From positions 13,105 to 31,725 of the forward strand of contig DBKH01000099.1 in assembly GCA_002297815.1 (NCBI GenBank): DNA of 18,621 bases. The letters run 5' to 3'. The stretch comes from Bacteroidales bacterium UBA755. Its GTDB lineage: Bacteria; Bacteroidota; Bacteroidia; Bacteroidales; UBA932. The position numbers and the translations under genes are program-made. Below are positions 1 through 6,613 of this stretch, piece by piece. The notes beneath the pieces are model-generated. The model did no database searches. It was not told the origin of the DNA and saw nothing but the letters and a program-made list of their open reading frames with translations. Each line of letters begins with the position of its first letter. Within the stretch, counting starts at the first letter, position 1.

Positions 1-52
1 CAAACAAATCAAAACAGCTTCTTAGTTTCCTTTATTCGCCAAACTAATTTGA

Positions 53-84
53 TTTGGATGATGAAATTATTTTGTATATCTTTG
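53..84 (+). promoter_or_regulatory. Bacteroidetes-type promoter for the candidate small RNA
   Basis: A TTTG at 53-56 is followed after 20 bases by TATCTTTG at 77-84. This matches the Bacteroidetes sigma-ABfr consensus (TTTG, 19-21 base spacer, TAnnTTTG) at every defined position. The transcription start is predicted about 7 bases downstream, near 90-92, which is exactly where the structured segment at 91-161 begins. No protein gene of appreciable size lies downstream on this strand. Confidence 0.6.
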
Positions 85-90
85 CAATAC

Positions 91-161
91 AGAAAAGATC
101 TATGCAGCATGAAGTCTTAAGTTCCTACTTGAGGGGTTAGTAGTGCTGGTGGATCTTTTTT
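91..161 (+). ncRNA. Candidate small structured RNA with built-in terminator
   Basis: A segment of about 70 bases folds on paper into one long interrupted stem: AAAAGATC (93-100) pairs with GATCTTTT (152-159), CAGCA (105-109) with TGCTG (144-148), and CTTAAG (116-121) with CTTGAG (128-133, one G-U pair) around a 6-base loop. A run of six T (156-161) closes it, as in an intrinsic terminator, and a perfect promoter ends 6 bases upstream. Promoter, start, fold and terminator therefore fit a free-standing small RNA. Its 3' end touches the stop codon of the convergent DUF3800 gene, so the same hairpin may also terminate that gene from the other side. A 12-codon reading frame (102-140) lies inside but shows no sign of being the purpose. 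I do not recognise an RNA family. The main alternative is a bidirectional terminator with a coincidental promoter-like sequence. Confidence 0.4.
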
Positions 162-976
162 CATATTCCACTTTTTCTAAATTCAGCCGGAACGAATCGC
201 CAATGGCGATATGGCATACGCCAACGCTCCTTTGCCGTATCTGGTAATGTACTTTTGTCTATTTCAAACACCTCAACTTCATCCACGTCACGAATCAAGT
301 CTAAAATATGGTTGAATAATCTTTCTTTAGCCAATGTCTTTCTGCCAGGGGCCATCCCTCCTTCTGAAGTCACCAGATGCATGTTATTCATTCTGAAAGC
401 CATCGCTCCCAAGATGATGTCCATGCACTGCTGAACAACATGTTTATGGGAATCAATTTCAGATATATCATCATGTCTGATCTTGATACGAGCCTTCTTA
501 AATTGTTGCAATTCCTGAATATAGTAAAGATGGGCTTTGAAATCATCATTCTGTTCCCTCGTGTCTGGAATTTCGTCAAAGAATAACCTCAGATTAACAT
601 CCTCATCTACATACTCGTCCTTGTAGGCCAGACCGAATGCATGCTTGATAAACTGATAATAAAGAAGATGATACTGCATGGCATCAGAATGGGTTCGCAT
701 CAACTGATTGGTTGCTTGGAACATAATACGAATCTTAAGTTTTCCCTGCTTTATAAAGTGGAAATACAATTCCATCATTTCTTTGTACTTGTTCAAATAG
801 TTTAAGGACACTTTTGTCCATTTGATCTCACCCAAAAGGTTAAGTTCATGTTTCTTGGAATCCAATGCTTCGCGTATCATATCGTAATCCGAGCTTCTCA
901 CAAGCACTCCACCGTAAAAATGAGAGAATAACTGACCTCTTGACAATGATTCATCACAATATATGAAGTATTCCAT
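161..976 (-). CDS. DUF3800 domain-containing protein
   Basis: This 271-residue protein has the DUF3800 pattern: an N-terminal acidic motif YCDES (D8, E9), an EIKWTK segment at 50-55, a second acidic pair FFDE (D134, E135), and a C-terminal QQCMDIILGA (D186) resembling the family's Q-x-x-D-x-x-x-G-A helix. The family is considered RNase H-like in fold and the spaced acidic residues suggest metal binding; the biochemical role is not established, and members are frequent near phage and defence genes. It starts with ATG at 976 and ends in TGA at 161-163, abutting the candidate small RNA on the other strand. The upstream leader is rich in small hairpins (1007-1096). The only promoter-like element is a weak CAATGATA (991-998, minus). 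Flanking DNA is accessory in character (pseudogene remnant). Family assignment is fairly sure; function is unknown. Confidence 0.8.
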   Translation of the reverse strand: MEYFIYCDESLSRGQLFSHFYGGVLVRSSDYDMIREALDSKKHELNLLGEIKWTKVSLNYLNKYKEMMELYFHFIKQGKLKIRIMFQATNQLMRTHSDAMQYHLLYYQFIKHAFGLAYKDEYVDEDVNLRLFFDEIPDTREQNDDFKAHLYYIQELQQFKKARIKIRHDDISEIDSHKHVVQQCMDIILGAMAFRMNNMHLVTSEGGMAPGRKTLAKERLFNHILDLIRDVDEVEVFEIDKSTLPDTAKERWRMPYRHWRFVPAEFRKSGI

Positions 977-1325
977 AGTTCTTTAATATTCAATGATATA
1001 TTTCTGTGTGGTTCTTGTTGTATTCGTAACCACATATCACGAATCACAAGATAGTGATATTTTCGGAATTGACAACACCTGCCGGATTGTTTCCGGTTGG
1101 AAATTAGTGAAATACTCTGGAGGGAGAAATGATATGGATGCTCTTATACTTATAAAGGTGCTATAATACCCATAGATGATAAACGATATCCATTCCCACA
1201 GGCTAAATGAACGAGATTTCAAGAACAGTGTTCTCATTTTGTCCTCAAAACTTAACCGCATGTGCTTTTGGTTCTGCCTTAACCAAAAGAAACGGAGTGA
1301 AATAGGAAAACTGACAAATATTTAC
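977..1325. other. Gene-poor stretch between DUF3800 and the pseudogene
   Basis: I see no convincing gene in this roughly 350 bp. It holds three small hairpins near the DUF3800 start (1007-1096) and a 9-bp perfect inverted repeat, CTTTTGGTT (1265-1273) with AACCAAAAG (1281-1289), with a 7-base loop and no T-tract. A 74-codon minus frame (1037-1261) and a 69-codon plus frame (1176-1385) cross it, but neither resembles a known protein or has a credible promoter. The DNA is noticeably more AT-rich than the flanking housekeeping genes, which fits decayed or acquired sequence. Confidence 0.5.
1007..1060. repeat. Two adjacent hairpins upstream of the DUF3800 gene
   Basis: Two 7-bp perfect inverted repeats lie end to end: TGTGGTT (1007-1013) with AACCACA (1028-1034), and ATATCAC (1034-1040) with GTGATAT (1054-1060). 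They share base 1034, so they are nearly contiguous. A third small one follows, CCGGA (1082-1086) with TCCGG (1092-1096). They occupy the untranslated region before the minus-strand DUF3800 start codon (976) and could act in RNA (leader structure) or DNA (operator). Confidence 0.35.
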
Positions 1326-1333
1326 TACTTTTG
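1326..1333 (+). promoter_or_regulatory. Possible -7 promoter element before the pseudogene
   Basis: TACTTTTG fits the TAnnTTTG -7 consensus exactly, but no TTTG-like -33 element stands 19-21 bases upstream. It might be a leftover promoter of the decayed ATPase gene or chance. Confidence 0.25.
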
Positions 1334-1637
1334 TTTCTATGTCATGAACTATTTGATATGGGTAATTTCATGGATATCCCAGTGAAAATTAACTCGTTAC
1401 GGTTCAGTAACGACATGCATAAGGTAGATTGCAAGAATGATGTGCTGACTCTGTTGTGCCATCTTGGCTATTTGTCTTTCAATGACGAGACAAAGTGTGC
1501 ATGTATCCCAAATTACGAGATCCGTCAAGAGTTTGAGGCCGCAATCGCTGATTCTGGTGGGCATCAACTATAACAAGAACACAAAGAAGCATAGCTGCAT
1601 CATCGAGAAGACAACCAAAGGCAGTGCTGAGGGGTAG
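1331..1637 (+). pseudogene. 3' remnant of an AAA-ATPase / PD-(D/E)XK nuclease family gene
   Basis: From about 1376 the frame starting at 1331 reads like the C-terminal part of the ATPase half of the Bacteroidetes 'predicted AAA-ATPase plus PD-(D/E)XK' family (PF09820/PF08011): DVLTLLCHLGYLSF, then IPNYEIRQEF. It stops at 1573. From about 1548 the next frame (+1) reads LILVGINYNKNTKKHSCIIE and ends in TAG at 1635-1637, which matches the extreme C-terminus of the same family. The nuclease core between them, normally well over 100 residues, is missing, and the ATPase N-terminus is also absent. The gene is therefore truncated at the 5' end and internally deleted with a frame change. Its stop directly abuts the stop of the convergent transporter gene (1638). 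No function is expected. Confidence 0.7.
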
Positions 1638-2567
1638 TTAGGCTTTTGACTTCTTGGTGCAGCAGTACTGGGAGAGGACGATGCCGAGGACAGCGACGAA
1701 GACTCCGAGCCATTGGATCAGGGAAAGGTGCTCGCGGCCGATGACTTCGGCGACAAGGGCGGTGGCGACGCACATCATTGCGAGGAACACGCTGGACTTG
1801 CCGACACCTAACTTCTTGATGGCCATTGCCCAGAGGGAGAAGGCAAGGCTGGAACAGAGGACTGCCAGACAGAGAATCGGCTCAAGGACTTCCCAAGAAA
1901 GGAGTCTGGAGTCAAAATCCTCTATGCCTTTTGTCAGGAAAAACGGCAGGAAGTACAGTGAGCCGATAAGGAACTGGTACATCACGATGACCTGCGGTTT
2001 GTAGCCGTCTGCGAGGAGTTTAGTAAGCGAGGCGTGACCGACTTCCGAGAACACGGCTATCATCAGAAGGATGACACCGAGAATGAAGTTCTGTGGGACA
2101 CCTTCATTGCCACCTTGTTTTAGAAGGACAAGGCAGATTCCACCCAAAGTCACAGCGATTCCGAAGCCGTTCAGGAGCGAGATACGCTCTTTGAAAAAGA
2201 GGGCACCGGCTCCAACTGAGAAGATCGGCACGGAGGCGATGATCATGGCACTGATGGTCGGAGAGCCAGTCTCCTTGATGCCGTAGGTCTCGCAAAGGAA
2301 ATAGATAAGCGGCTCGAACAGAGCGAGAAACGCAAACTTAACTAGGTCCTTGCGGGCGATAAAACGGAAAGCTTTTGTGAATATGTTGAAGAGCAGGAGG
2401 ATAACTCCCGCAACAAAAATCCTGATAGGAACAAAGTAGAAAATCGGAACTCCCAGAGCGATAAGCCTGTCGCTCCAGATGTAGGACATTCCCCAAAGCA
2501 CAATGGCAAAAACGGACAGCAGATAGACTACCGCCTTGTTGTCGCATATACTTTTAGTAGCGCTCAT
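1638..2567 (-). CDS. EamA/DMT-superfamily transporter
   Basis: A 309-residue polytopic protein with about ten hydrophobic helices in two EamA repeats (about residues 13-150 and 163-302). Typical landmarks are LWGMSYIWSD in the first helix of repeat 1, FFKERISLLNGFGI after the fifth helix, and IGREHLSLIQWLGVF in the matching place of repeat 2. The family exports or exchanges small metabolites such as amino acids, nucleotides or drugs; the substrate cannot be read from sequence. I chose the ATG at 2565-2567; a frame-extending TTG nine bases upstream is less likely. A -7 promoter element (2604-2611) sits about 30 bases before the predicted leader ends, with a palindrome over its -33 region. It is 86 bp downstream of tex on the same strand and has its own promoter, so it may be separately controlled. 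Confidence 0.88.
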   Translation of the reverse strand: MSATKSICDNKAVVYLLSVFAIVLWGMSYIWSDRLIALGVPIFYFVPIRIFVAGVILLLFNIFTKAFRFIARKDLVKFAFLALFEPLIYFLCETYGIKETGSPTISAMIIASVPIFSVGAGALFFKERISLLNGFGIAVTLGGICLVLLKQGGNEGVPQNFILGVILLMIAVFSEVGHASLTKLLADGYKPQVIVMYQFLIGSLYFLPFFLTKGIEDFDSRLLSWEVLEPILCLAVLCSSLAFSLWAMAIKKLGVGKSSVFLAMMCVATALVAEVIGREHLSLIQWLGVFVAVLGIVLSQYCCTKKSKA

Positions 2568-2603
2568 ACAGAACAAAAAAAATCAAATTACCTTTCAGAT
2601 TTA

Positions 2604-2611
2604 CAAAGATA
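2604..2611 (-). promoter_or_regulatory. -7 promoter element of the DMT transporter gene
   Basis: CAAAGATA on the plus strand reads TATCTTTG on the minus strand, an exact TAnnTTTG element. The predicted start near 2597 gives a leader of about 30 bases to the ATG at 2567. The -33 region is only approximate and falls inside the palindrome at 2620-2636. Confidence 0.5.
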
Positions 2612-2619
2612 ATCAAATT

Positions 2620-2636
2620 TTTCTTTCAGAAAGAAA
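2620..2636. promoter_or_regulatory. Palindrome over the -33 region of the DMT promoter
   Basis: TTTCTTTC (2620-2627) and GAAAGAAA (2629-2636) form a perfect 8-bp inverted repeat around one central base. The position just upstream of the -7 element is where a repressor would block RNA polymerase, so an operator is possible. The sequence is low in complexity (A/G on one strand), so chance cannot be excluded. Confidence 0.35.
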
Positions 2637-2653
2637 TAATATTCAGATATTCA

Positions 2654-4774
2654 CTAACATTTTAGCAGTCTCAAAGAAATGCGCTTACGATCGAGATCAA
2701 CATCAAGGACGCTGACGCTGACCTTCTGGTGAAGCTTGACTTTCTGGCCACGCATCTGAGAGACATGGATGAGGCCATTCTCATGGATGCCGATGTCCAC
2801 GAACGCACCGAAGGCGGTCACGTTGGTGACGATTCCAGGCAGTTCCATGCCCGGTTTCAGGTCATCTATCTCGTGGATGTCATCAGCGAAACTGAACTCC
2901 TGAGCACTCTGGCGAGGGTCACGGCCAGGCTTTGCCAATTCTTTAAGAATATCATTGATTGTAGGAAGGCCGAACTCTCCCTCAACATAAGCTGACGGAT
3001 CAATCTTCCCTATCAAAGCCTCATTGCCAAGCAGTTCCTTGGTGCTGACACCAAGATCGGAAGCCATTTTGTCAACTATATGATAGCATTCCGGATGCAC
3101 AGCTGAATTGTCAAGCGGATTCTCAGCGTTCTGGATTCGAAGGAAGCCAGCGCACTGCTCGAAAGCCTTCGGGCCGAGCTTCGGTACCTTGCGCAATTGC
3201 GAGCGGGAAGCGAAACCGCCAATCGAGGTACGATAATCCACGATGTTCGAGGCCAATGCCGGGCCGATTCCAGAAACATAACTCAGGAGATACGGGCTTG
3301 CCGTGTTGAGATTAACTCCGACACTGTTCACGCAGATGATCACCGTGTTGTCCAGTTTCTCGCGCAGCAGATTCTGATCCACATCGTGCTGGTACTGCCC
3401 AACTCCCAATGACTTAGGGTCAATCTTGACCAACTCGGACAGCGGATCCATCAGACGGCGGCCGATCGACACTGCTCCACGGACCGTCACGTCCTCATCA
3501 GGAAACTCCTGCCTAGCGACCTCGGAGGCTGAATATATCGACGCTCCGTCCTCGCTGACGGTGAACACCTTGACATTCTCCGGGATCCCGACACGCTTTA
3601 TGAAATCCTCGGTCTCGCGGGAGGCCGTGCCGTTCCCTATGGCGATGACCTCGATGGCATATTCATCAATCATCGCAGCCACGGCCATTATCGACTTTAT
3701 CTTCTCGCTCTGAGGAGGATGCGGGAATATTATCTCGTGGTGCAGGAGGTTGCCTTGCTCGTCCAGACAGACGATCTTGCAGCCGTTGCGGAAGCCAGGA
3801 TCAATCGCCATTGTTCTCTTCTGACCGACCGGAGCGGAAAGTAAAAGCTGAGTGAGGTTCTCTCCAAAAACATTAATCGACTCTATGTCTGCCTTTTCCT
3901 TGGCCTCCTTGACGATTTCGTTGGTCAGAGACGGTTCCAAAAGACGCTTGTAGGCATCATCGACAGCCAAACGGATCTGCTCCGCAAGCCTGGCTCCCGG
4001 ATAGCGGTGTTCTTGGCAGAAATCGTAATAAATTTTGTTGCCGCACTTCTCAGGATCGGCATCCAGGCCAATCGACAAAAAGCCTTCCTTCTCAGCGCGC
4101 AGAATCGCCAACAAATTGTGAGACGGAATCCTCTGAAGCGGCATGGAGAAATTGAAATAAGTCCTGTACTTCGAGGCCTCGGCATTGTCTGAAGCTGCCT
4201 TTGTGGCCTTGGACTCGATCCTTCGGGTTCTGAATATGTGCCTGAGGTTCTCGCGTACTGTCTGCGACTCAGAAAGACGTTCCGCAATGATGTCTCGTGC
4301 ACCGGCAAGAGCCTCCTCAACGGAGCCGACTTTGTCACCGACATATTTGCGTGCTTCGGTCTCAGGATCAGCCACCTCAACCTTCCACATCTTGTCAGCC
4401 AAAGGCTCCAGACCTTTTTCCTTCGCCATCGTCGCACGGGTTCTGCGCTTTGGCCTGTAAGGCAGATATAAGTCCTCCAACTCACTGGCCGCCACGCAGT
4501 TCTCTATCTTGACGCGAAGCTCTTCAGTAAGTTTTCCCTGATCGGCAATCGTGGACAGGATTCCAGCCTTCCTCTTCTCCATCTCGGTGAACACGTCGTT
4601 CCAGTGCTTGATCTCGGCGACAGCCACATCGTCCAGTCCTCCGGTCTTCTCTTTCCTGTAGCGGCTAATGAACGGAATCGTGTTGCCTTCCTCGAAAAGG
4701 TGGACGCAATTCTCGACCTGCCAATCCTTTACTCCGATTGCGCGGGCGATATAGTCAATATAGATATTTTTCAT
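2654..4774 (-). CDS. tex: Tex-family transcription accessory protein, S1 RNA-binding
   Basis: A 706-residue cytoplasmic nucleic-acid-binding protein of the Tex/YhgF family. An N-terminal helical domain includes NTIPFISRYRKEKTGGLDD (about residues 31-49). A YqgF/RNase H-like domain begins near residue 320 (AIDPGFRNGCKIVCLDEQG) and includes IGNGTASRETE. A helix-hairpin-helix segment contains NTASPYLLSYVSGIGPALA, and a C-terminal S1 domain occupies roughly the last 75 residues (GIVTNVTAFGAFVDIG). It ends soon after S1, slightly shorter than the E. coli protein, as I recall for Bacteroidetes homologues. I start at the ATG at 4772-4774; a TTG two codons upstream is less likely. The ClC gene ends 17 bp upstream on the same strand, so the two are probably cotranscribed. 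In other bacteria Tex binds RNA and RNA polymerase and affects transcription fidelity or termination; that role is inferred here. Confidence 0.95.
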   Translation of the reverse strand: MKNIYIDYIARAIGVKDWQVENCVHLFEEGNTIPFISRYRKEKTGGLDDVAVAEIKHWNDVFTEMEKRKAGILSTIADQGKLTEELRVKIENCVAASELEDLYLPYRPKRRTRATMAKEKGLEPLADKMWKVEVADPETEARKYVGDKVGSVEEALAGARDIIAERLSESQTVRENLRHIFRTRRIESKATKAASDNAEASKYRTYFNFSMPLQRIPSHNLLAILRAEKEGFLSIGLDADPEKCGNKIYYDFCQEHRYPGARLAEQIRLAVDDAYKRLLEPSLTNEIVKEAKEKADIESINVFGENLTQLLLSAPVGQKRTMAIDPGFRNGCKIVCLDEQGNLLHHEIIFPHPPQSEKIKSIMAVAAMIDEYAIEVIAIGNGTASRETEDFIKRVGIPENVKVFTVSEDGASIYSASEVARQEFPDEDVTVRGAVSIGRRLMDPLSELVKIDPKSLGVGQYQHDVDQNLLREKLDNTVIICVNSVGVNLNTASPYLLSYVSGIGPALASNIVDYRTSIGGFASRSQLRKVPKLGPKAFEQCAGFLRIQNAENPLDNSAVHPECYHIVDKMASDLGVSTKELLGNEALIGKIDPSAYVEGEFGLPTINDILKELAKPGRDPRQSAQEFSFADDIHEIDDLKPGMELPGIVTNVTAFGAFVDIGIHENGLIHVSQMRGQKVKLHQKVSVSVLDVDLDRKRISLRLLKC

Positions 4775-4791
4775 ATTCAAAGTGTTATCAA

Positions 4792-6555
4792 TTAATCCTG
4801 CGAGACAACCTTAAGCTCGTCCCTGTAAGCCGAGAATATCTTGGATTTCGAGACGAACCCGACGTAGGTCCTGTCGCGCCTTACCACTGGAAGGTTCCAT
4901 GCCGAAGTCACCTCGAATTTCTTCATCACCGAGTCCATCTTCTCATCCTCGTAAACATATTCCTCAGCGCTGCGCATGAAGTTGAAGACATGGAGGGTCT
5001 CATATTCATCGGTTCTGAACATATCCTTGCGGATGTCCTCCAATGAGACATAGCCTTGGAAGCGATCAACCGAGTCAAGGACAGGGAATATGTTTCTGGT
5101 GGATTCGGAGACAACCTCGACAAGCCGTCCAAGTGTGTCATCTATCTTGACGGTGGAAAAGTCTGTCTCAATCACATCGGACACTTTTAGCAAGGTCAGC
5201 ACAGCCTGGTCGCTATCATGGGTAAGGAGTTCTCCCTTCTGGGCGATTCGCTTGGTGTAGATGGAATATTTTTCAACTATTCGAGTGGTCCCGAAGGAAA
5301 TTGTCGAAGTTAGAATCAGCGGAAGGAACAAGTCGTAACCTCCTGAGATCTCAGCGATAAGGAAGATTGCCGTCATCGGGGCTTGCATCACTCCGGCCAT
5401 CAGCCCGGCCATCCCGACTAGCACGAAATTCTGCTCTGGAACACTCATCAGAGTGCCGTCAAAGAGCAAGTTGAGGGTTCTGGACACCACGAATCCGGCA
5501 ATCGCACCGACAAAAAGCGTCGGACCGAAAGTTCCGCCCACTCCCCCACCAGCATTGGTCAACGTCATCGAAAACACCTTAAGCAGCAGAATCAAGAGGA
5601 AGAAAACCGGCACAGACCAAGGACTGTCAGTCAGAAAGGCAAGCGGGGTTTGCCCGTCCAGAGAAAGCTCCTGTCCGTTGAGCAAAACTCCCAACGACTC
5701 ATAGCCTTCACCATAGAGCGGTGGGAACAGGAATATCAAGATTCCAAGCCCGACAGCACACAACGCCCATTTCAGGAATGCATTGTCCATCTTCCCGATC
5801 CTGTCCTCTAACTTGAGGGTCGTGCGGATGAAATAAATGGAACATGCTCCGCAGAAGAGTCCAAGAATGATGTAATAAGGAATATTCTTGAGCACAAACG
5901 GGGTCAGGGTGCACTCGAACGGAGTCGAGGAGCCAAGGAATATGTACGAGACCACTGTGGCTGACACTGTCGAAAGCAGCAGCGGCATCATTGAGGTCAT
6001 CGAGATGTTGAAAAGCAGGATCTCCAGCACGAAGAGGACACCAGCGAGAGGGGCCTTGAATATTCCCGCGACGGCAGCGGCAGCACCACAGCCCAACAGT
6101 ACGGTCATACTCCTGTACGACAGTCCCATGTAGCGCGCGAAGTTGGATCCGATGGCGGCACCTGTGTAGACGATAGGGGCCTCAGCCCCGACTGATCCAC
6201 CGAATCCGATTGTGACGGAACTGGCCGCGATCGAAGACCACATGTTATGCGGTTTGATCCTTGATTCGTGTCTGGAAACAGCCTGAAGGGCCTTCGTGAC
6301 TCCGTGGCCGATCTTGTCCTTTATTACATATTTGCAGAACAGCATCGCTAGAAGCATTCCGATTCCCGGAAGGACAAGGTAGTAAAGAGCTCCGTCCAGA
6401 GCCCCACCGAAAGCATCGTGAAGGCCTTCCTGAATCACCGAAATCAAGGTCTTAAGCAGCACAGCGGCAAGCCCGACCACGATTCCGACAACGAGGCTGA
6501 GCACCAAAAGCTGGTTCCTTTCGGACCAACGGGATATGGGGTTAAACTTTGGCAT
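4792..6555 (-). CDS. ClC-family chloride channel/transporter with CBS domains
   Basis: A 587-residue inner-membrane protein with the ClC core: GHGV (83-86) in place of the usual GSGIP, GAEAP (123-127) carrying the gating glutamate E125 of the GREGP motif, FKAPLAGVLFVLEI (166-179), and the GGTFGPTLFVG selectivity loop (340-350). Two CBS domains, which usually bind adenine nucleotides, occupy about 458-580. At the position equivalent to the internal proton glutamate of E. coli ClcA (E203) I read I179 after E178. Proton-coupled ClC exchangers keep that glutamate, while ClC channels have a hydrophobic residue, so channel-like or uncoupled anion movement is possible; this is inference from a by-eye alignment. 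It starts at ATG 6553-6555, with a -7 element at 6563-6570 that would make the mRNA nearly leaderless. It lies directly upstream of tex. Confidence 0.93.
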   Translation of the reverse strand: MPKFNPISRWSERNQLLVLSLVVGIVVGLAAVLLKTLISVIQEGLHDAFGGALDGALYYLVLPGIGMLLAMLFCKYVIKDKIGHGVTKALQAVSRHESRIKPHNMWSSIAASSVTIGFGGSVGAEAPIVYTGAAIGSNFARYMGLSYRSMTVLLGCGAAAAVAGIFKAPLAGVLFVLEILLFNISMTSMMPLLLSTVSATVVSYIFLGSSTPFECTLTPFVLKNIPYYIILGLFCGACSIYFIRTTLKLEDRIGKMDNAFLKWALCAVGLGILIFLFPPLYGEGYESLGVLLNGQELSLDGQTPLAFLTDSPWSVPVFFLLILLLKVFSMTLTNAGGGVGGTFGPTLFVGAIAGFVVSRTLNLLFDGTLMSVPEQNFVLVGMAGLMAGVMQAPMTAIFLIAEISGGYDLFLPLILTSTISFGTTRIVEKYSIYTKRIAQKGELLTHDSDQAVLTLLKVSDVIETDFSTVKIDDTLGRLVEVVSESTRNIFPVLDSVDRFQGYVSLEDIRKDMFRTDEYETLHVFNFMRSAEEYVYEDEKMDSVMKKFEVTSAWNLPVVRRDRTYVGFVSKSKIFSAYRDELKVVSQD

Positions 6556-6580
6556 ATTCGTACAAATTTAATTATTTTTG
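6548..6580 (+). promoter_or_regulatory. Promoter of the 6614-8430 gene pair
   Basis: TTTG at 6548-6551, a 21-base spacer and TATTTTTG at 6573-6580 match the Bacteroidetes consensus fully. The start is predicted near 6587, giving a leader of about 27 bases to the ATG at 6614. The -33 box overlaps the first codons of the divergent ClC gene, and the -7 box is 2 bases from the opposing -7 element, so the two promoters probably compete for polymerase. Confidence 0.55.
6563..6570 (-). promoter_or_regulatory. -7 promoter element of the ClC gene
   Basis: CAAATTTA on the plus strand reads TAAATTTG on the minus strand, an exact TAnnTTTG element. The predicted start (about 6556) would fall at or next to the ATG at 6555. 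No good -33 element is visible, so support is moderate. Confidence 0.4.
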
Positions 6581-6613
6581 CGATAGAGTAAAACATTTAA
6601 CATTCTTGCAGCG

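Noticed and set aside
102..140. A 12-codon frame inside the candidate small RNA
   Set aside because: Too short and fully within paired RNA; no ribosome binding site. A leader peptide is possible but unsupported.
1037..1261. A 74-codon minus-strand reading frame upstream of DUF3800
   Set aside because: No recognisable family, no promoter with a -33 box, and composition like AT-rich non-coding DNA; its span is occupied by hairpins. Left unannotated.
1176..1385. A 69-codon plus-strand frame
   Set aside because: Overlaps the pseudogene start in another frame, has a low-complexity aromatic-rich sequence and no family resemblance.
3925..4485. A 186-codon frame opposite the real frame choice in tex
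   Set aside because: Same strand, different frame from tex; arginine/tryptophan-rich translation typical of a shadow of a conserved gene.
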